This document shows positions 36,927-45,721 of a DNA stretch of 64,000 nt, one piece after another (position 1 is the first letter of the stretch; each line of letters opens with the position of its first letter). Under the pieces are notes generated by a model. The model saw only the letters and a program-made list of their open reading frames with translations, did no database searches and was not told the DNA's origin. The position numbers and the translations under genes are program-made. Location: contig NZ_AUHD01000013.1 in NCBI RefSeq assembly GCF_000423005.1, forward strand, positions 49,021 to 113,020, read 5' to 3'. The stretch comes from Gelidibacter mesophilus DSM 14095. Lineage in GTDB: Bacteria > Bacteroidota > Bacteroidia > Flavobacteriales > Flavobacteriaceae.

Positions 36927-37496
36927 TTAAATGCGCTTTCTAATTCTGCTTAAGGCTTGGGCAGTAACACCTATATAAGAACTGATGTATTTAAGAGGAA
37001 TATCTTTTAAAAGTTCAGGACGTTCATTGAACAATTTCAAATAACGCTCTTCCGCGGTTAGATTCAATAAATGCTGTTCCCGTTTGGACTTGATGAGAAA
37101 TAAGCGCTCCGCAGCCAATCTTCCGATGAGGTTACCAATTTCAGTAGTTTTATAGACCGCTTGTAAATCGTCATAAGAAATGCTTAACAAGGTGGTATCC
37201 GTCAAGGCCTGCAGTTGGTATGCTGAGGGTTTTTGGGTCAAAAAAGAATCGTAGGCACTGATAAATTGATCCTTGAAACTAAATCCAAATGTGATTTCCT
37301 TTTCCGGATTGTCTTTGGGTATAAATAGCCGTACGACCCCAGATTCTATAAAAGAAATGTGATTTTCTATGGCGTCAAGTTTTAAGAAAACCGTTTTCTT
37401 TGGAATCACCCGCCGTTCTAATTTGGAGGTAAAAAAATCCCAATCTGATTGAGAAATTGTGGCTATTTGATCTAAGTAAGCTTTTATTTGATGCAA
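36927..37496 (-). CDS. Crp/Fnr-family transcriptional regulator
   Basis: 189 residues. The N-terminal cyclic-nucleotide-binding-like beta-roll has SFIESGVVRLFIPK. A C-terminal helix-turn-helix contains YISSYIGVTAQALSRIRKRI. No Fe-S cysteines are seen at the N terminus, so it is not a standard Fnr oxygen sensor. This short (about 190) form is common in Bacteroidota. It sits upstream of the desaturase on the same strand. Confidence 0.93.
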   Translation of the reverse strand: MHQIKAYLDQIATISQSDWDFFTSKLERRVIPKKTVFLKLDAIENHISFIESGVVRLFIPKDNPEKEITFGFSFKDQFISAYDSFLTQKPSAYQLQALTDTTLLSISYDDLQAVYKTTEIGNLIGRLAAERLFLIKSKREQHLLNLTAEERYLKLFNERPELLKDIPLKYISSYIGVTAQALSRIRKRI

Positions 37497-37523
37497 GTCT
37501 TATAATCCTTGGAGTTGGAAACT

Positions 37524-37555
37524 CAAAGATATTGCTCTTTTATCTTAAAATCAAA
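37524..37555 (-). promoter_or_regulatory. Promoter of the Crp/Fnr regulator gene
   Basis: On the minus strand, TTTG at 37555-37552, a 20-base spacer, then TATCTTTG at 37531-37524. This is a close match to the Bacteroidota TTTG / TAnnTTTG promoter, 28 bases before the ATG. Confidence 0.65.
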
Positions 37556-37892
37556 TCAAATTTTGAATGGAACGCTGATAATGCTGATTTTACTTGGCAC
37601 TTATTGATTGTGGTTGATATCCTCATTTATTTTGATAAATTATATACCTAGAATTTAGTGGCCTGTTGGCAGAAAATGAGCATTTGGAATTTTGAATTTT
37701 TTTTGGATACTTTTTCTCTTCGCATCTTTGCGCCTCTGCGAGAAAACCTCACCCACGAAATTATAATTTGAATATGCATATCAATTGAAATAATAAGCGC
37801 ATGTCATTTTTCCATTTATCTTTAAGCTATACTTTAAAAATAAAACCTACATTGCCCTATATTATACCTCAGTTGCTAACCAAAATTAACCT
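37556..37892. other. Intergenic region with a dispersed-repeat remnant
   Basis: It contains the stretch around 37714-37742 with three nearly identical units (CTTCGCATC, TTTGCGCC, TCTGCGAG), a type of simple repeat seen between genes in many Bacteroidota. A 64-codon frame at 37457-37651 has no supporting features. Nothing else was recognised. Confidence 0.45.
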
Positions 37893-40352
37893 ATGGAAAT
37901 TGCCTTATTAATTGTCATTATCATTTTATTGATCGTTCAGAATTCTAAGTATCGCAAAGAAAACGGGAGTCTAACTGATAAACTTCATACGTTAAATGAC
38001 AAATTGAATCTTTTATTATCGCATTATAAAGATGGAAAAAAACCAAATGATGCGGCATCTGTAGCATCAAGGGCAGTGCCTCTAACAGAAGAACCCGTTG
38101 AGGAGCCAGCAATTGTAGAAACACCACCAATTCCATTAGTTGTTGAAGAGGAGGCGACACTTGAAGAGGAAACCTCCGTACCGATAAAAGTCGCAGTATC
38201 TGCAATGTCAGCATATAAACCAGTGCCCGAAATAGAGGGTGAAAAAGAAGTGAAAGCTCCAAGACCTGGTATTTGGAAGCGCTTTAAGGAAAGAAATCCA
38301 GATTTGGAAAAATTCGTGGGTGAAAATCTGATCAACAAAATCGGGATTCTTATATTGGTTTTAGGAATCAGCTATTTTGTAAAATATGCCATTGATAAGG
38401 AGTGGATTAACGAACCTGCTCGGGTTGGGATTGGAATTTTAGCAGGAAGTTTGGTGCTTTTTATAGCCCACAGGCTCCATCAAAAATACGCCCCATTCAG
38501 TTCCGTTCTCGTTGCGGGAGCAATTGCTATTTTTTATTTTACAATTGCTATTGCTTTTCACGAATATCAATTGTTTGGGCAACAGGTCGCTTTTGCAATT
38601 ATGGTCCTCATCACGGCCTTTAGCTGCTTGATTTCCTTATCCTACAATCGTATGGAGCTCGCTATTTTATCTTTAATAGGTGGATTTTTAGTGCCATTTA
38701 TGGTCAGTACGGGCAGTGGAAACTATATTGTATTATTTACTTATATCGCTATTTTGGATATTGGCATTTTGGCTCTGGCTTATTTTAAAAAGTGGCATGT
38801 TGTTCAAGTGCTTGCTTTTATACTGACCATGTTGTTATTTGGAAGTTGGGTGGTTACAGAAATGGACGCTACTGATCCGCCTTATCTGGGCGCCTTAATT
38901 TTTGGATTTGCGTTTTACCTCATATTTATTGTCATTACCATCATTAACAATCTGCGGACTAAAGGCAACTTTTCCAAAGTCCAGCTGGTTATGTTAACAG
39001 TTAATAACTTTGTTTTTTATGGCATCGGAATTTTGGTGTTATCAGAATTCCAACCTGAATTAAATGGATTGTTTACGACACTATTAGCACTGCTGAACAT
39101 GGGGTATGCCTTGCTCTTGTACAAGAAATTTGGTCTGGATAAAACAGCTATTTATCTTTTGATTGGTTTGACCTTGACTTTTATCACCTTGGCAATTCCC
39201 GTTCAGTTTTCAGGAAATAGTATTACGATGTTTTGGGCGGTAGAAGCGGTATTATTGTTATGGCTCTCACAGAAATCACAAATAAAAAGTTATCGTTTTG
39301 CAGCCGTTATAATTCAATTCTTAATGCTCGGAAGTTTGCTGATGGATTGGTTTAACTATGCAAATACCATTGATACTCAAAATTTTATTCTCAATCCTAT
39401 CTTCATTGCCGGGCTGTTGGTGGTAGGCTCATTTGTGGGTGTTGGTTATTTATTGCGCCATGAAACCGAAAATTTATTAAAATTCGGACTGACTTTCAAA
39501 CCACAAGTTTATAGAAAACTAACTGGGAGTCTTGCCATATTCACCGGCTATTTTGTGGGCTTGTTAGAAGTGTCGCACCAATCCTATTCGCGATATAGTT
39601 TTACTGATTTCTTGGCCATTAGCGTGCTTTATCATTTGTTTTTTGTAGCAGTGCTATGTTTTATGTTGTTTAGAAATAGGAATGCTTGGCGTAAGAAACT
39701 TATTAATATCATGACGCTCGTCAATATCATTTTGTTTGCATTCTTGTTGATGAGAATTCCGTTTTTGGAAGTGGAAAATAATATTCTGAACAGTACTCAG
39801 CATTATACCGCATATTATCTGCATATGTTGTCACTGGGACTGATTGTGTATTTTTGGTTTTTATTAGTTAAAAGCAATCAAGAGCAAAGAGTTTTCTCAC
39901 TATTTAAAAAGACATGGACCTTATGGACGGCCGTTTTTGTGTTAGTCATTATTGCAAGTACTGAAGTGATGATACAAGGACTACATTTTATGGATGTTTC
40001 ATTAGATCACACAAGATTTGATTACCATGCTCTAACTGAAATGATCTCAGCCGCCAGATATAAGATAATAAAAACAGGATTTCCAGTATTATGGGGAATC
40101 ATGGCCTTTATTTTCTTGATGGTAGGCATTAAAAAACAAATTAAGCATTTACGAATTATTGCGCTTACCCTTTTGGGAATTACAATTATTAAACTGTTTG
40201 TGTATGATATCAGTAATGTTTCTGAAACCGGAAAGATTATTGCCTTTATTTTATTGGGAGTACTCATCCTAATTATTTCATTTGTCTATCAAAAACTAAA
40301 ATTTTTGGTCGTTGACGCAACTAAAACCTCAGAGAATGATAAAATCGATTAA
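37893..40352 (+). CDS. DUF2339 polytopic membrane protein
   Basis: 819 residues. A single N-terminal helix is followed by a Pro/Glu-rich linker (about 50-130). A conserved block FVGENLINKIGILILVLGISYFVKYAID (near 145-172) then leads into about 20 further hydrophobic helices. This architecture is DUF2339. The function is unknown; an envelope or transport role is likely. Its end overlaps the DUF3999 gene by 17 bases, a family pairing that suggests one complex. Confidence 0.93.
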   Translation: MEIALLIVIIILLIVQNSKYRKENGSLTDKLHTLNDKLNLLLSHYKDGKKPNDAASVASRAVPLTEEPVEEPAIVETPPIPLVVEEEATLEEETSVPIKVAVSAMSAYKPVPEIEGEKEVKAPRPGIWKRFKERNPDLEKFVGENLINKIGILILVLGISYFVKYAIDKEWINEPARVGIGILAGSLVLFIAHRLHQKYAPFSSVLVAGAIAIFYFTIAIAFHEYQLFGQQVAFAIMVLITAFSCLISLSYNRMELAILSLIGGFLVPFMVSTGSGNYIVLFTYIAILDIGILALAYFKKWHVVQVLAFILTMLLFGSWVVTEMDATDPPYLGALIFGFAFYLIFIVITIINNLRTKGNFSKVQLVMLTVNNFVFYGIGILVLSEFQPELNGLFTTLLALLNMGYALLLYKKFGLDKTAIYLLIGLTLTFITLAIPVQFSGNSITMFWAVEAVLLLWLSQKSQIKSYRFAAVIIQFLMLGSLLMDWFNYANTIDTQNFILNPIFIAGLLVVGSFVGVGYLLRHETENLLKFGLTFKPQVYRKLTGSLAIFTGYFVGLLEVSHQSYSRYSFTDFLAISVLYHLFFVAVLCFMLFRNRNAWRKKLINIMTLVNIILFAFLLMRIPFLEVENNILNSTQHYTAYYLHMLSLGLIVYFWFLLVKSNQEQRVFSLFKKTWTLWTAVFVLVIIASTEVMIQGLHFMDVSLDHTRFDYHALTEMISAARYKIIKTGFPVLWGIMAFIFLMVGIKKQIKHLRIIALTLLGITIIKLFVYDISNVSETGKIIAFILLGVLILIISFVYQKLKFLVVDATKTSENDKID

Positions 40353-41580
40353 GATTTTTATAATGCTTTTCGTGAGCATGGCCTTTTCACAATCAACCCC
40401 AGTAAGTGGTACAGTTGAGCCCGTAAAGGAAGATGGACTGTACCGTATTCGCATTCCGCATGATTTTCGCTCGTACGCCACAGAAGACTTACGTGATATA
40501 CGCCTTTGGGATGCCAATGGCAATCAAGTGCCGTATTTTGTGCAACCTGCTTCTGATTATAAACTGACGAAAGCTTCCGACTTCACCGAATTCGAGAGGG
40601 TTTCTAACTCCAGAATTGTAGATTCCAGCGCGACCTATATATTTAAAAACCCCTATCAAACCATTGAAAGGGCAGTGCTCTTAATAGCCAATTATCAAGG
40701 CAGTAAAACCTATCGTTTAGAAGGCAGCCTGGATCAAGAAGAATGGTTTGGCCTGGTGAATAGCGGACAATTGAACCAATTAAATCATCCAACGGAAACC
40801 AGTGTCTATAAGGAGATTTTTTTTCCAGTAAGCAGCTACCGCTATCTCAAACTCGTTTTTGACGACCGGTATTCGCTGCCCATTAATCTTTTGAGTATTG
40901 GAATGGCCACTACTGAAACGGTCAACATTGTACCCATCACGATGGAACCAATTCCGGTAAAAAGTATTGAATTTATAGAAAAAGAGAAGAAAACCTTAAT
41001 CCATATTAGTTTTGAACGGCCGGAAGTCGTCGATCAGTTGCGTATGGAAATTCAAGCTCCCGGACTATTTAGTCGGAATGCTGTTTTATATACCTTGAAA
41101 GAGCGGGAGGTAAAGCGCAGTTTGGAATCTTACCGGCAGCATTTGCTAGCGTTTTCTATCCGATCGGATAAAGACCTGATTTTCAATGTGCCTTCAGGTT
41201 TAGCGCAGGAACTATTTTTGGAAATAGATAATAAAGACAATCCTAAATTGGAAATCAGCAGTCTCCAATTGATGCAAGAATCAGTATATTTGGTAAGCTC
41301 ATTAAAGGCGAATGAAGTTTATGAGATCACCGCCGGCAACGCTCAATTGAACTTTCCAGATTATGATATTTTTGATGTCACCAACACCACTAAAACGGAA
41401 TTACCCATTGTTGAAATTGACGGTATATTATACGAAACCCCTAAAATAGTCGCCTTAAAGCCCATGGCGTTTTGGCAACGACCTTGGTTTATGTGGAGCT
41501 GCATTGGGATTGCGGCACTCATGATTTTATATTTTGCTTTTAATATGCTGCAGGATATGAATAAGGATAAAAGTGAATAG
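40336..41580 (+). CDS. DUF3999-type exported membrane-anchored protein
   Basis: 414 residues from ATG 40336. The alternative TTG at 40312 is less likely. A signal peptide (IMLFVSMAFSQS) is followed by a large beta-rich domain, with the DUF3999-like opening DLRDIRLWDANGNQVPYFV. One C-terminal transmembrane helix (WFMWSCIGIAALMILYFAF) and a short cytoplasmic tail follow. It is a probable partner of the DUF2339 protein encoded just upstream with a 17-base overlap. Confidence 0.88.
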   Translation: MIKSIKIFIMLFVSMAFSQSTPVSGTVEPVKEDGLYRIRIPHDFRSYATEDLRDIRLWDANGNQVPYFVQPASDYKLTKASDFTEFERVSNSRIVDSSATYIFKNPYQTIERAVLLIANYQGSKTYRLEGSLDQEEWFGLVNSGQLNQLNHPTETSVYKEIFFPVSSYRYLKLVFDDRYSLPINLLSIGMATTETVNIVPITMEPIPVKSIEFIEKEKKTLIHISFERPEVVDQLRMEIQAPGLFSRNAVLYTLKEREVKRSLESYRQHLLAFSIRSDKDLIFNVPSGLAQELFLEIDNKDNPKLEISSLQLMQESVYLVSSLKANEVYEITAGNAQLNFPDYDIFDVTNTTKTELPIVEIDGILYETPKIVALKPMAFWQRPWFMWSCIGIAALMILYFAFNMLQDMNKDKSE

Positions 41581-41817
41581 TGGGTTTTTAAAAAATGAGA
41601 ATCGGAAATAGAAGTTGAAAAGTTTTAAAATCAATATTTCTGATTGGCATATTTCCGATTTAGATTTGATGCTCAAAGAGAAACTGGAGATTGTATTTAT
41701 AGAGGATTTAAAGTAATCACTATTTCAGATTCTAATTTTGAATTGAAAGTTCAAACTGAAGCTTGTAATATACTTGTGAAATAAAAACAATTTGCCATCA
41801 CTTAAAATATCACGACT

Positions 41818-42234
41818 ATGAACAAAATATTTGATACTTATCGGCCAGAAGGATTTGGAACTGTTAACGGATATTTATTCGTTGAAAATCCGGAAGCATT
41901 GATTAATTTTCTTGAGAAAGCATTCTTTGCAGAAGAAATCAGCCGGTCCATCAATCCTAAAAATGAGGATATTGCCAATGTGATTTTGAAAATTGGCAAT
42001 TCCTGTTTTATGATCAGCCAGGCCAGAGGACCGTTTTTAAATATGCGCACAGCATTTTATTTATATGTTGATGATGTGGAGGAAATTCACAAAAGGGCAG
42101 TCCAGAACGGAGCAAAGGTGGAATTTGAGCCAGCAAACATGGATTATGAAGACAGACAATCGGGAATAATCGATGCGAGCGGAAATTATTGGTGGATTTC
42201 AAAACGACTTGTTAAAAAGGGCTATCACGAATAA
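41818..42234 (+). CDS. VOC superfamily (glyoxalase/PhnB-like) protein
   Basis: 138 residues. The babbab fold is seen as FGTVNGYLFVENPEALINFLEKAF, then AFYLYVDDVEEIHKRAVQNGAKVEFEPAN, and a C-terminal SGIIDASGNYWWIS. Metal ligands typical of glyoxalase I are not obvious. It is probably a small-molecule binding or resistance-like protein of unknown substrate. It lies immediately upstream of the tyrS promoter but is a separate unit. Confidence 0.85.
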   Translation: MNKIFDTYRPEGFGTVNGYLFVENPEALINFLEKAFFAEEISRSINPKNEDIANVILKIGNSCFMISQARGPFLNMRTAFYLYVDDVEEIHKRAVQNGAKVEFEPANMDYEDRQSGIIDASGNYWWISKRLVKKGYHE

Positions 42235-42240
42235 AACAAC

Positions 42241-42271
42241 TTGCACATCATAAGATTAAGGCTTACTTTTG
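42241..42271 (+). promoter_or_regulatory. tyrS promoter
   Basis: TTGC at 42241-42244, a 19-base spacer, and TACTTTTG at 42264-42271 match the Bacteroidota -33/-7 consensus. Transcription would begin a few bases later, close to the leader-peptide ATG at 42281. Confidence 0.7.
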
Positions 42272-42280
42272 TAGCCGTAA

Positions 42281-42385
42281 ATGAAACACTTAAATAACAT
42301 ATTGCGTCTTCCTTTTTTCAGTACTTATTATTACCAAATAATATCTGCTCGGAATGGCTATGTATGTACTTCACTTAAAATCTAA
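42281..42385 (+). CDS. tyrS leader peptide (34 codons, three consecutive Tyr codons)
   Basis: ATG 42281 to TAA 42383. The peptide begins MKHLNNILRLPFFST and then has Tyr-Tyr-Tyr at codons 16-18 (TAT TAT TAC, 42326-42334), with a further Tyr at codon 27. Four Tyr in 34 codons directly before tyrosyl-tRNA synthetase is what a regulatory leader needs. The codons that follow (encoding ISARNG) contain GCTCGG, which is complementary to the terminator 5' arm downstream. Its start sits just behind the predicted transcription start. I infer that its translation, and not the peptide itself, is the functional act. Confidence 0.75.
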   Translation: MKHLNNILRLPFFSTYYYQIISARNGYVCTSLKI

Positions 42386-42424
42386 TAAGTAAATAATTTT
42401 ATAACATAACCTAAAGCCCGAGCC
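42347..42424 (+). promoter_or_regulatory. Antiterminator of the tyrS attenuator
   Basis: GCTCGG at 42347-42352 can pair with CCGAGC at 42418-42423, with GCT 42357-42359 / AGC 42415-42417 extending it after a 4-base bulge. This would remove the 5' arm of the terminator. The left half begins 12 bases after the last of the three Tyr codons, so a ribosome stalled there leaves it free, while a ribosome that reads on to the stop covers it. Confidence 0.65.
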
Positions 42425-42442
42425 TATGCTCGGGCTTTTTTT
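42413..42442 (+). terminator. Attenuator terminator upstream of tyrS
   Basis: A perfect 11-bp stem (42413-42423 with 42428-42438), loop CTAT, and a T run to 42442. It lies between the leader peptide and tyrS, 12 bases before the tyrS ATG, so it must be bypassed for tyrS expression. Confidence 0.9.
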
Positions 42443-42454
42443 ATTTTAAATACA

Positions 42455-43660
42455 ATGGAAACGATTGCAAAACTCAAAGAAAATGTTGAAATCATTCTTC
42501 CTGAAAATGGATTGGAAGAAAAGTTGGAACAGGCTAAAAACGAAAACCGCCAACTCATAATTAAGCTCGGTTTTGATCCAACTGCCCCAGACTTACACTT
42601 GGGACACGCGGTTGTTTTAAAGAAACTCAAGGAGTTTCAAGACTTAGGACACCAAATTGTGATTTTGGTGGGAAGTTTTACGGCACGCATTGGAGATCCT
42701 ACAGGAAAAAATAAAAGTCGGAAACCCTTAACTGTAGATGAGGTGCAGCATAATGCCGAGACCTACCTTAAGCAATTATCTCAGATTATAGATGTTGATA
42801 AAGCCAAAATCGTTTTTAACTCTGATTGGTTGGACAGCCTTTCATTCACTGAAGTCATTCAGATTTTATCAAAGGTGACCGTTGCCCAATTGATGCAACG
42901 CAATGATTTTAATAAACGATTTACTGAAAACACACCCATTGCCATGCACGAACTGGTGTACCCCATTTTGCAAGGGTATGACTCTGTAAATATTCAAGCA
43001 GATATTGAAATGGGAGGAACTGACCAACTCTTTAATTGCACCATGGGCAGGCAATTACAGGAAACCTTTAAAATGAATGCACAAACGGTCATGTGCATGC
43101 CTTTATTAAAAGGACTTGACGGAAAAGAAAAAATGAGTAAATCCTTGCACAATACCATCGGATTAACGGATGCACCCAACGAGATGTTTGGAAAGACCAT
43201 GTCTATTCCTGACAGTTTAATTGAAGAATTTTTGCATTTGACAACGGATTTTTCAGAATCTGAAAGAAAAGCCATCAGCTTGAGTTTAGCAGACGGAGAA
43301 AACCCTATGAACATTAAAAAGAGCATTGCTAAAAACATTATCACCCAATATCATAATGACGTGGCTGCAATGGAAGCTGAAGCATTTTTCAGTAAACAAT
43401 TCCAAAGCAAAAATTTTGAAGAAAAAGTGTTTGAACCTATTGCTTTGGATAGCATTATAACGGAGGAGGGCACCCTTACTTTGGTTGACTTATGCTTTCA
43501 GGTGAAGGACGGGTTAAGCAAATCGGCTGTAAGAAGACTTATTGAAAATGGCGCTGTTCAGATTAATGAGGAAAAAATGACCGAGCCATATACCACTGTT
43601 TCGATAACTAAGCAAACCAAAATTAAAATTGGCAAAAGAGATCTCTATGAATTGATCTAA
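42455..43660 (+). CDS. tyrS: Tyrosyl-tRNA synthetase
   Basis: 401 residues, class I. The HIGH motif is HLGH at 48-51 (PTAPDLHLGHAVVL). The KMSKS motif is at 226-230. The tyrosine/tRNA region has LVYPILQGYDSVNIQADIEMGGTDQLFN. A C-terminal S4 RNA-binding domain (about 340-400) has SKSAVRRLIENGAVQINEEKM. It charges tRNA-Tyr. Upstream is a promoter, Tyr-rich leader and terminator, so its expression is probably raised when tRNA-Tyr is uncharged. It ends at a strong terminator. Confidence 0.97.
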   Translation: METIAKLKENVEIILPENGLEEKLEQAKNENRQLIIKLGFDPTAPDLHLGHAVVLKKLKEFQDLGHQIVILVGSFTARIGDPTGKNKSRKPLTVDEVQHNAETYLKQLSQIIDVDKAKIVFNSDWLDSLSFTEVIQILSKVTVAQLMQRNDFNKRFTENTPIAMHELVYPILQGYDSVNIQADIEMGGTDQLFNCTMGRQLQETFKMNAQTVMCMPLLKGLDGKEKMSKSLHNTIGLTDAPNEMFGKTMSIPDSLIEEFLHLTTDFSESERKAISLSLADGENPMNIKKSIAKNIITQYHNDVAAMEAEAFFSKQFQSKNFEEKVFEPIALDSIITEEGTLTLVDLCFQVKDGLSKSAVRRLIENGAVQINEEKMTEPYTTVSITKQTKIKIGKRDLYELI

Positions 43661-43671
43661 TAGGTAAAAGA

Positions 43672-43705
43672 AAAAAGGTTGTCCGTTCGGACAACCTTTT
43701 TTTAT
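43672..43705. terminator. Terminator after tyrS, usable from both sides
   Basis: A stem AAAAAAGGTTGTCCG / CGGACAACCTTTTTTT with a very short loop, A-rich and T-rich at the two ends, between tyrS and the convergent DJ-1/PfpI gene. Confidence 0.9.
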
Positions 43706-43721
43706 AACTACATCAGTACAC

Positions 43722-44528
43722 CTAGTTCAAACTTTCCAATAGTTTTTCTGCAACCAGTTCAGAAGATGCTGGATTTTGACCGGTTATTAAATTCCCGTCC
43801 TGTAAAACGTAAGGAGCCCAAGCTTCTACATTGGAATATAATGCGCCATGTTCAATAAGCATATTCTCTAATAATACAGGAACAACGTCGGTTAATCCAA
43901 CCGCTGCTTCCTCCTGATTGGAGAAGCCTGTCATTTTTTTACCTTTTACCAATCGGCTGCCGTCGGCATTCTTAACGTCTTTCAAAACTGCTGGAGCATG
44001 ACAAACAAAAGCAATAGGTTTCTTTTGGGCGTTGAATTTCTCGATTAACGCAATGGAATTGGTATCGTTCACCAAATCCCATAACGGTCCGTGTCCACCT
44101 GGATAAAATACAGCGTCAAAATCGTCAGGATTCATATCTGCCAATCGTTTGGTGTTGGCAATTTTCTCTTTGGCTGCTGCATCGCTGTCGTAACGTTTGG
44201 TCGCGTCAGTGGCTGCATCGGGTGTGTCACTGCTCGGATCAATAGGCGCAGCGCCTCCTTTGGGTGTGGCAATGGTAATCTTGGCACCTTGGTCCAATAG
44301 TGTATAATATGGACTTGCAAATTCTTCTACCCAAAATCCTGTTTTTTTTCCGGTATCTCCTAGTTTATCATGAGATGTCAATACAAATAATATATTCATG
44401 TCTTTTTGTTTTTTAATGTTTGTTAGTCCTTCTGAAACTACTTCTTTGGCGTTTTGATGGTTCGCCTCTTTACAACCTGATGCCATCATCAGGATAATTA
44501 AAATTCCTGTGGTTTTAAATGGTCGCAT
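43722..44528 (-). CDS. DJ-1/PfpI-family lipoprotein
   Basis: 268 residues. A lipoprotein signal ends at Cys19 (MMASGC). The DJ-1/PfpI domain has the nucleophile-elbow Cys in IAFVCHAPAVL and the upstream DFDAVFYPGGHGPLWDLV. Related to Hsp31-like chaperone/glyoxalase-III proteins, but exported. It is the last gene of a TetR-headed operon and starts 6 bases after the iron alcohol dehydrogenase. It may act on reactive aldehydes in the envelope. Confidence 0.88.
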   Translation of the reverse strand: MRPFKTTGILIILMMASGCKEANHQNAKEVVSEGLTNIKKQKDMNILFVLTSHDKLGDTGKKTGFWVEEFASPYYTLLDQGAKITIATPKGGAAPIDPSSDTPDAATDATKRYDSDAAAKEKIANTKRLADMNPDDFDAVFYPGGHGPLWDLVNDTNSIALIEKFNAQKKPIAFVCHAPAVLKDVKNADGSRLVKGKKMTGFSNQEEAAVGLTDVVPVLLENMLIEHGALYSNVEAWAPYVLQDGNLITGQNPASSELVAEKLLESLN

Positions 44529-44534
44529 TAACTA

Positions 44535-45695
44535 TCAATACGCCATTTTTACAATCTCTTCAACCATATCTGGTGATAGGGATTTATGCTCACCCAAGCC
44601 TAGCCAATTCCGTTCGGTAAATCGTTTGGAAATAGTTTCGGCCGTGCCATCGTAATCTTTGGTATACGCCGACAACTTGGTGTCAATACCCATTTCGTGG
44701 AAAAAATCAACGGTTTTCTCAATGGCGGTATGCGCTTTTGAATCGGTATCACCTTCGGTAATATTCCAAACACGCTCCGCATATTGTGCTAATTTTTCTT
44801 TCTTAGCCTCAAAATTGAACTTGTAATGGCTTGGCGCGATTACCGCTAAGGTGCGTGCATGATCAATGCCAAATAAAGCGGTCAATTCGTGCCCAATGGC
44901 ATGAATCGCCCAGTCGCCAGGAACGCCTTTTTGGATGAGTCCGTTAAGGGCCATCGTACAGCTCCACATAAAATCAGAAGCGGCTTTATAATCTGTCGGA
45001 TCTTTTAAAACCGTTGGTGCCACTTCAATTAAGGTCTGCAGAATACTCTCCGCAAACCTATCCTGTAATTTAGCAGCTATCGGATAGGTCATATATTGCT
45101 CCAAAACGTGCGTAAATGCATCGGTTAAGCCATTTGCCAATTGACGTTTTGGAATGGAGGTTATCACCTTGGGATCTAAGATGGAGAATTCGGGAAATAA
45201 TCCAGGTCCACCCATTGATAATTTTTCTTGGGTTTCTTTTCTCGTAATTACCGCTCCGGAATTCATTTCAGAACCCGTCGCAGGTAAGGTCAACACGGTT
45301 CCAAAAGGCATCCCTTTTTCAGTCTTTATGTTCTTGGTTAAAATATCCCACGGCATATCACCTTCAAATAGGGCAGCAGCGGATAAAAATTTGGTACCAT
45401 CAATGACAGAACCGCCGCCAACGGCCAATAGATAGGAAATATTTTGATTCTTAATTACTTCTAAGGCCTCCAATAAAACGGCGTATTCTGGATTGGCAGG
45501 AATACCGCCAAACTCAATGACCTCTACATTGGCCAATGCTTTTTTTACTTGATCGTAAATTCCGTTTGTCTTGATACTTCCGCCACCATAAAGCAGGAGG
45601 ACTTTAGCATCTTTAGGAATTTCGTTGGTCAATTTTTCTATACTGTCCTTTCCAAAAATAATTTTGGTCGGATTTTTAAATTCAAAGTTGTTCAT
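44535..45695 (-). CDS. Iron-dependent alcohol dehydrogenase (YqhD/BDH type)
   Basis: 386 residues. Nucleotide-binding KVLLLYGGGSIKTNG and AVGGGSVIDGTKF; metal-ligand region NGLTDAFTHVLEQY and the His-rich WAIHAIGHELTALFGIDHARTLAV. It resembles NADPH-dependent broad-range aldehyde reductases. It lies between a CurA-like reductase and the DJ-1 lipoprotein, with 6- and 26-base gaps, in the TetR operon. Confidence 0.93.
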   Translation of the reverse strand: MNNFEFKNPTKIIFGKDSIEKLTNEIPKDAKVLLLYGGGSIKTNGIYDQVKKALANVEVIEFGGIPANPEYAVLLEALEVIKNQNISYLLAVGGGSVIDGTKFLSAAALFEGDMPWDILTKNIKTEKGMPFGTVLTLPATGSEMNSGAVITRKETQEKLSMGGPGLFPEFSILDPKVITSIPKRQLANGLTDAFTHVLEQYMTYPIAAKLQDRFAESILQTLIEVAPTVLKDPTDYKAASDFMWSCTMALNGLIQKGVPGDWAIHAIGHELTALFGIDHARTLAVIAPSHYKFNFEAKKEKLAQYAERVWNITEGDTDSKAHTAIEKTVDFFHEMGIDTKLSAYTKDYDGTAETISKRFTERNWLGLGEHKSLSPDMVEEIVKMAY

Positions 45696-45721
45696 CTGTG
45701 TTTTATCTTTTTAATTCAGAT

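Noticed and set aside
37457..37651. Plus-strand 64-codon frame overlapping the Crp/Fnr start
   Set aside because: It lies across the promoter and start of a clear gene on the other strand; no protein features.
41660..41716. Protein-like stretch NISDWHISDLDLML before the VOC gene
   Set aside because: Only about 30 codons with no ATG; could be a remnant but cannot be supported.
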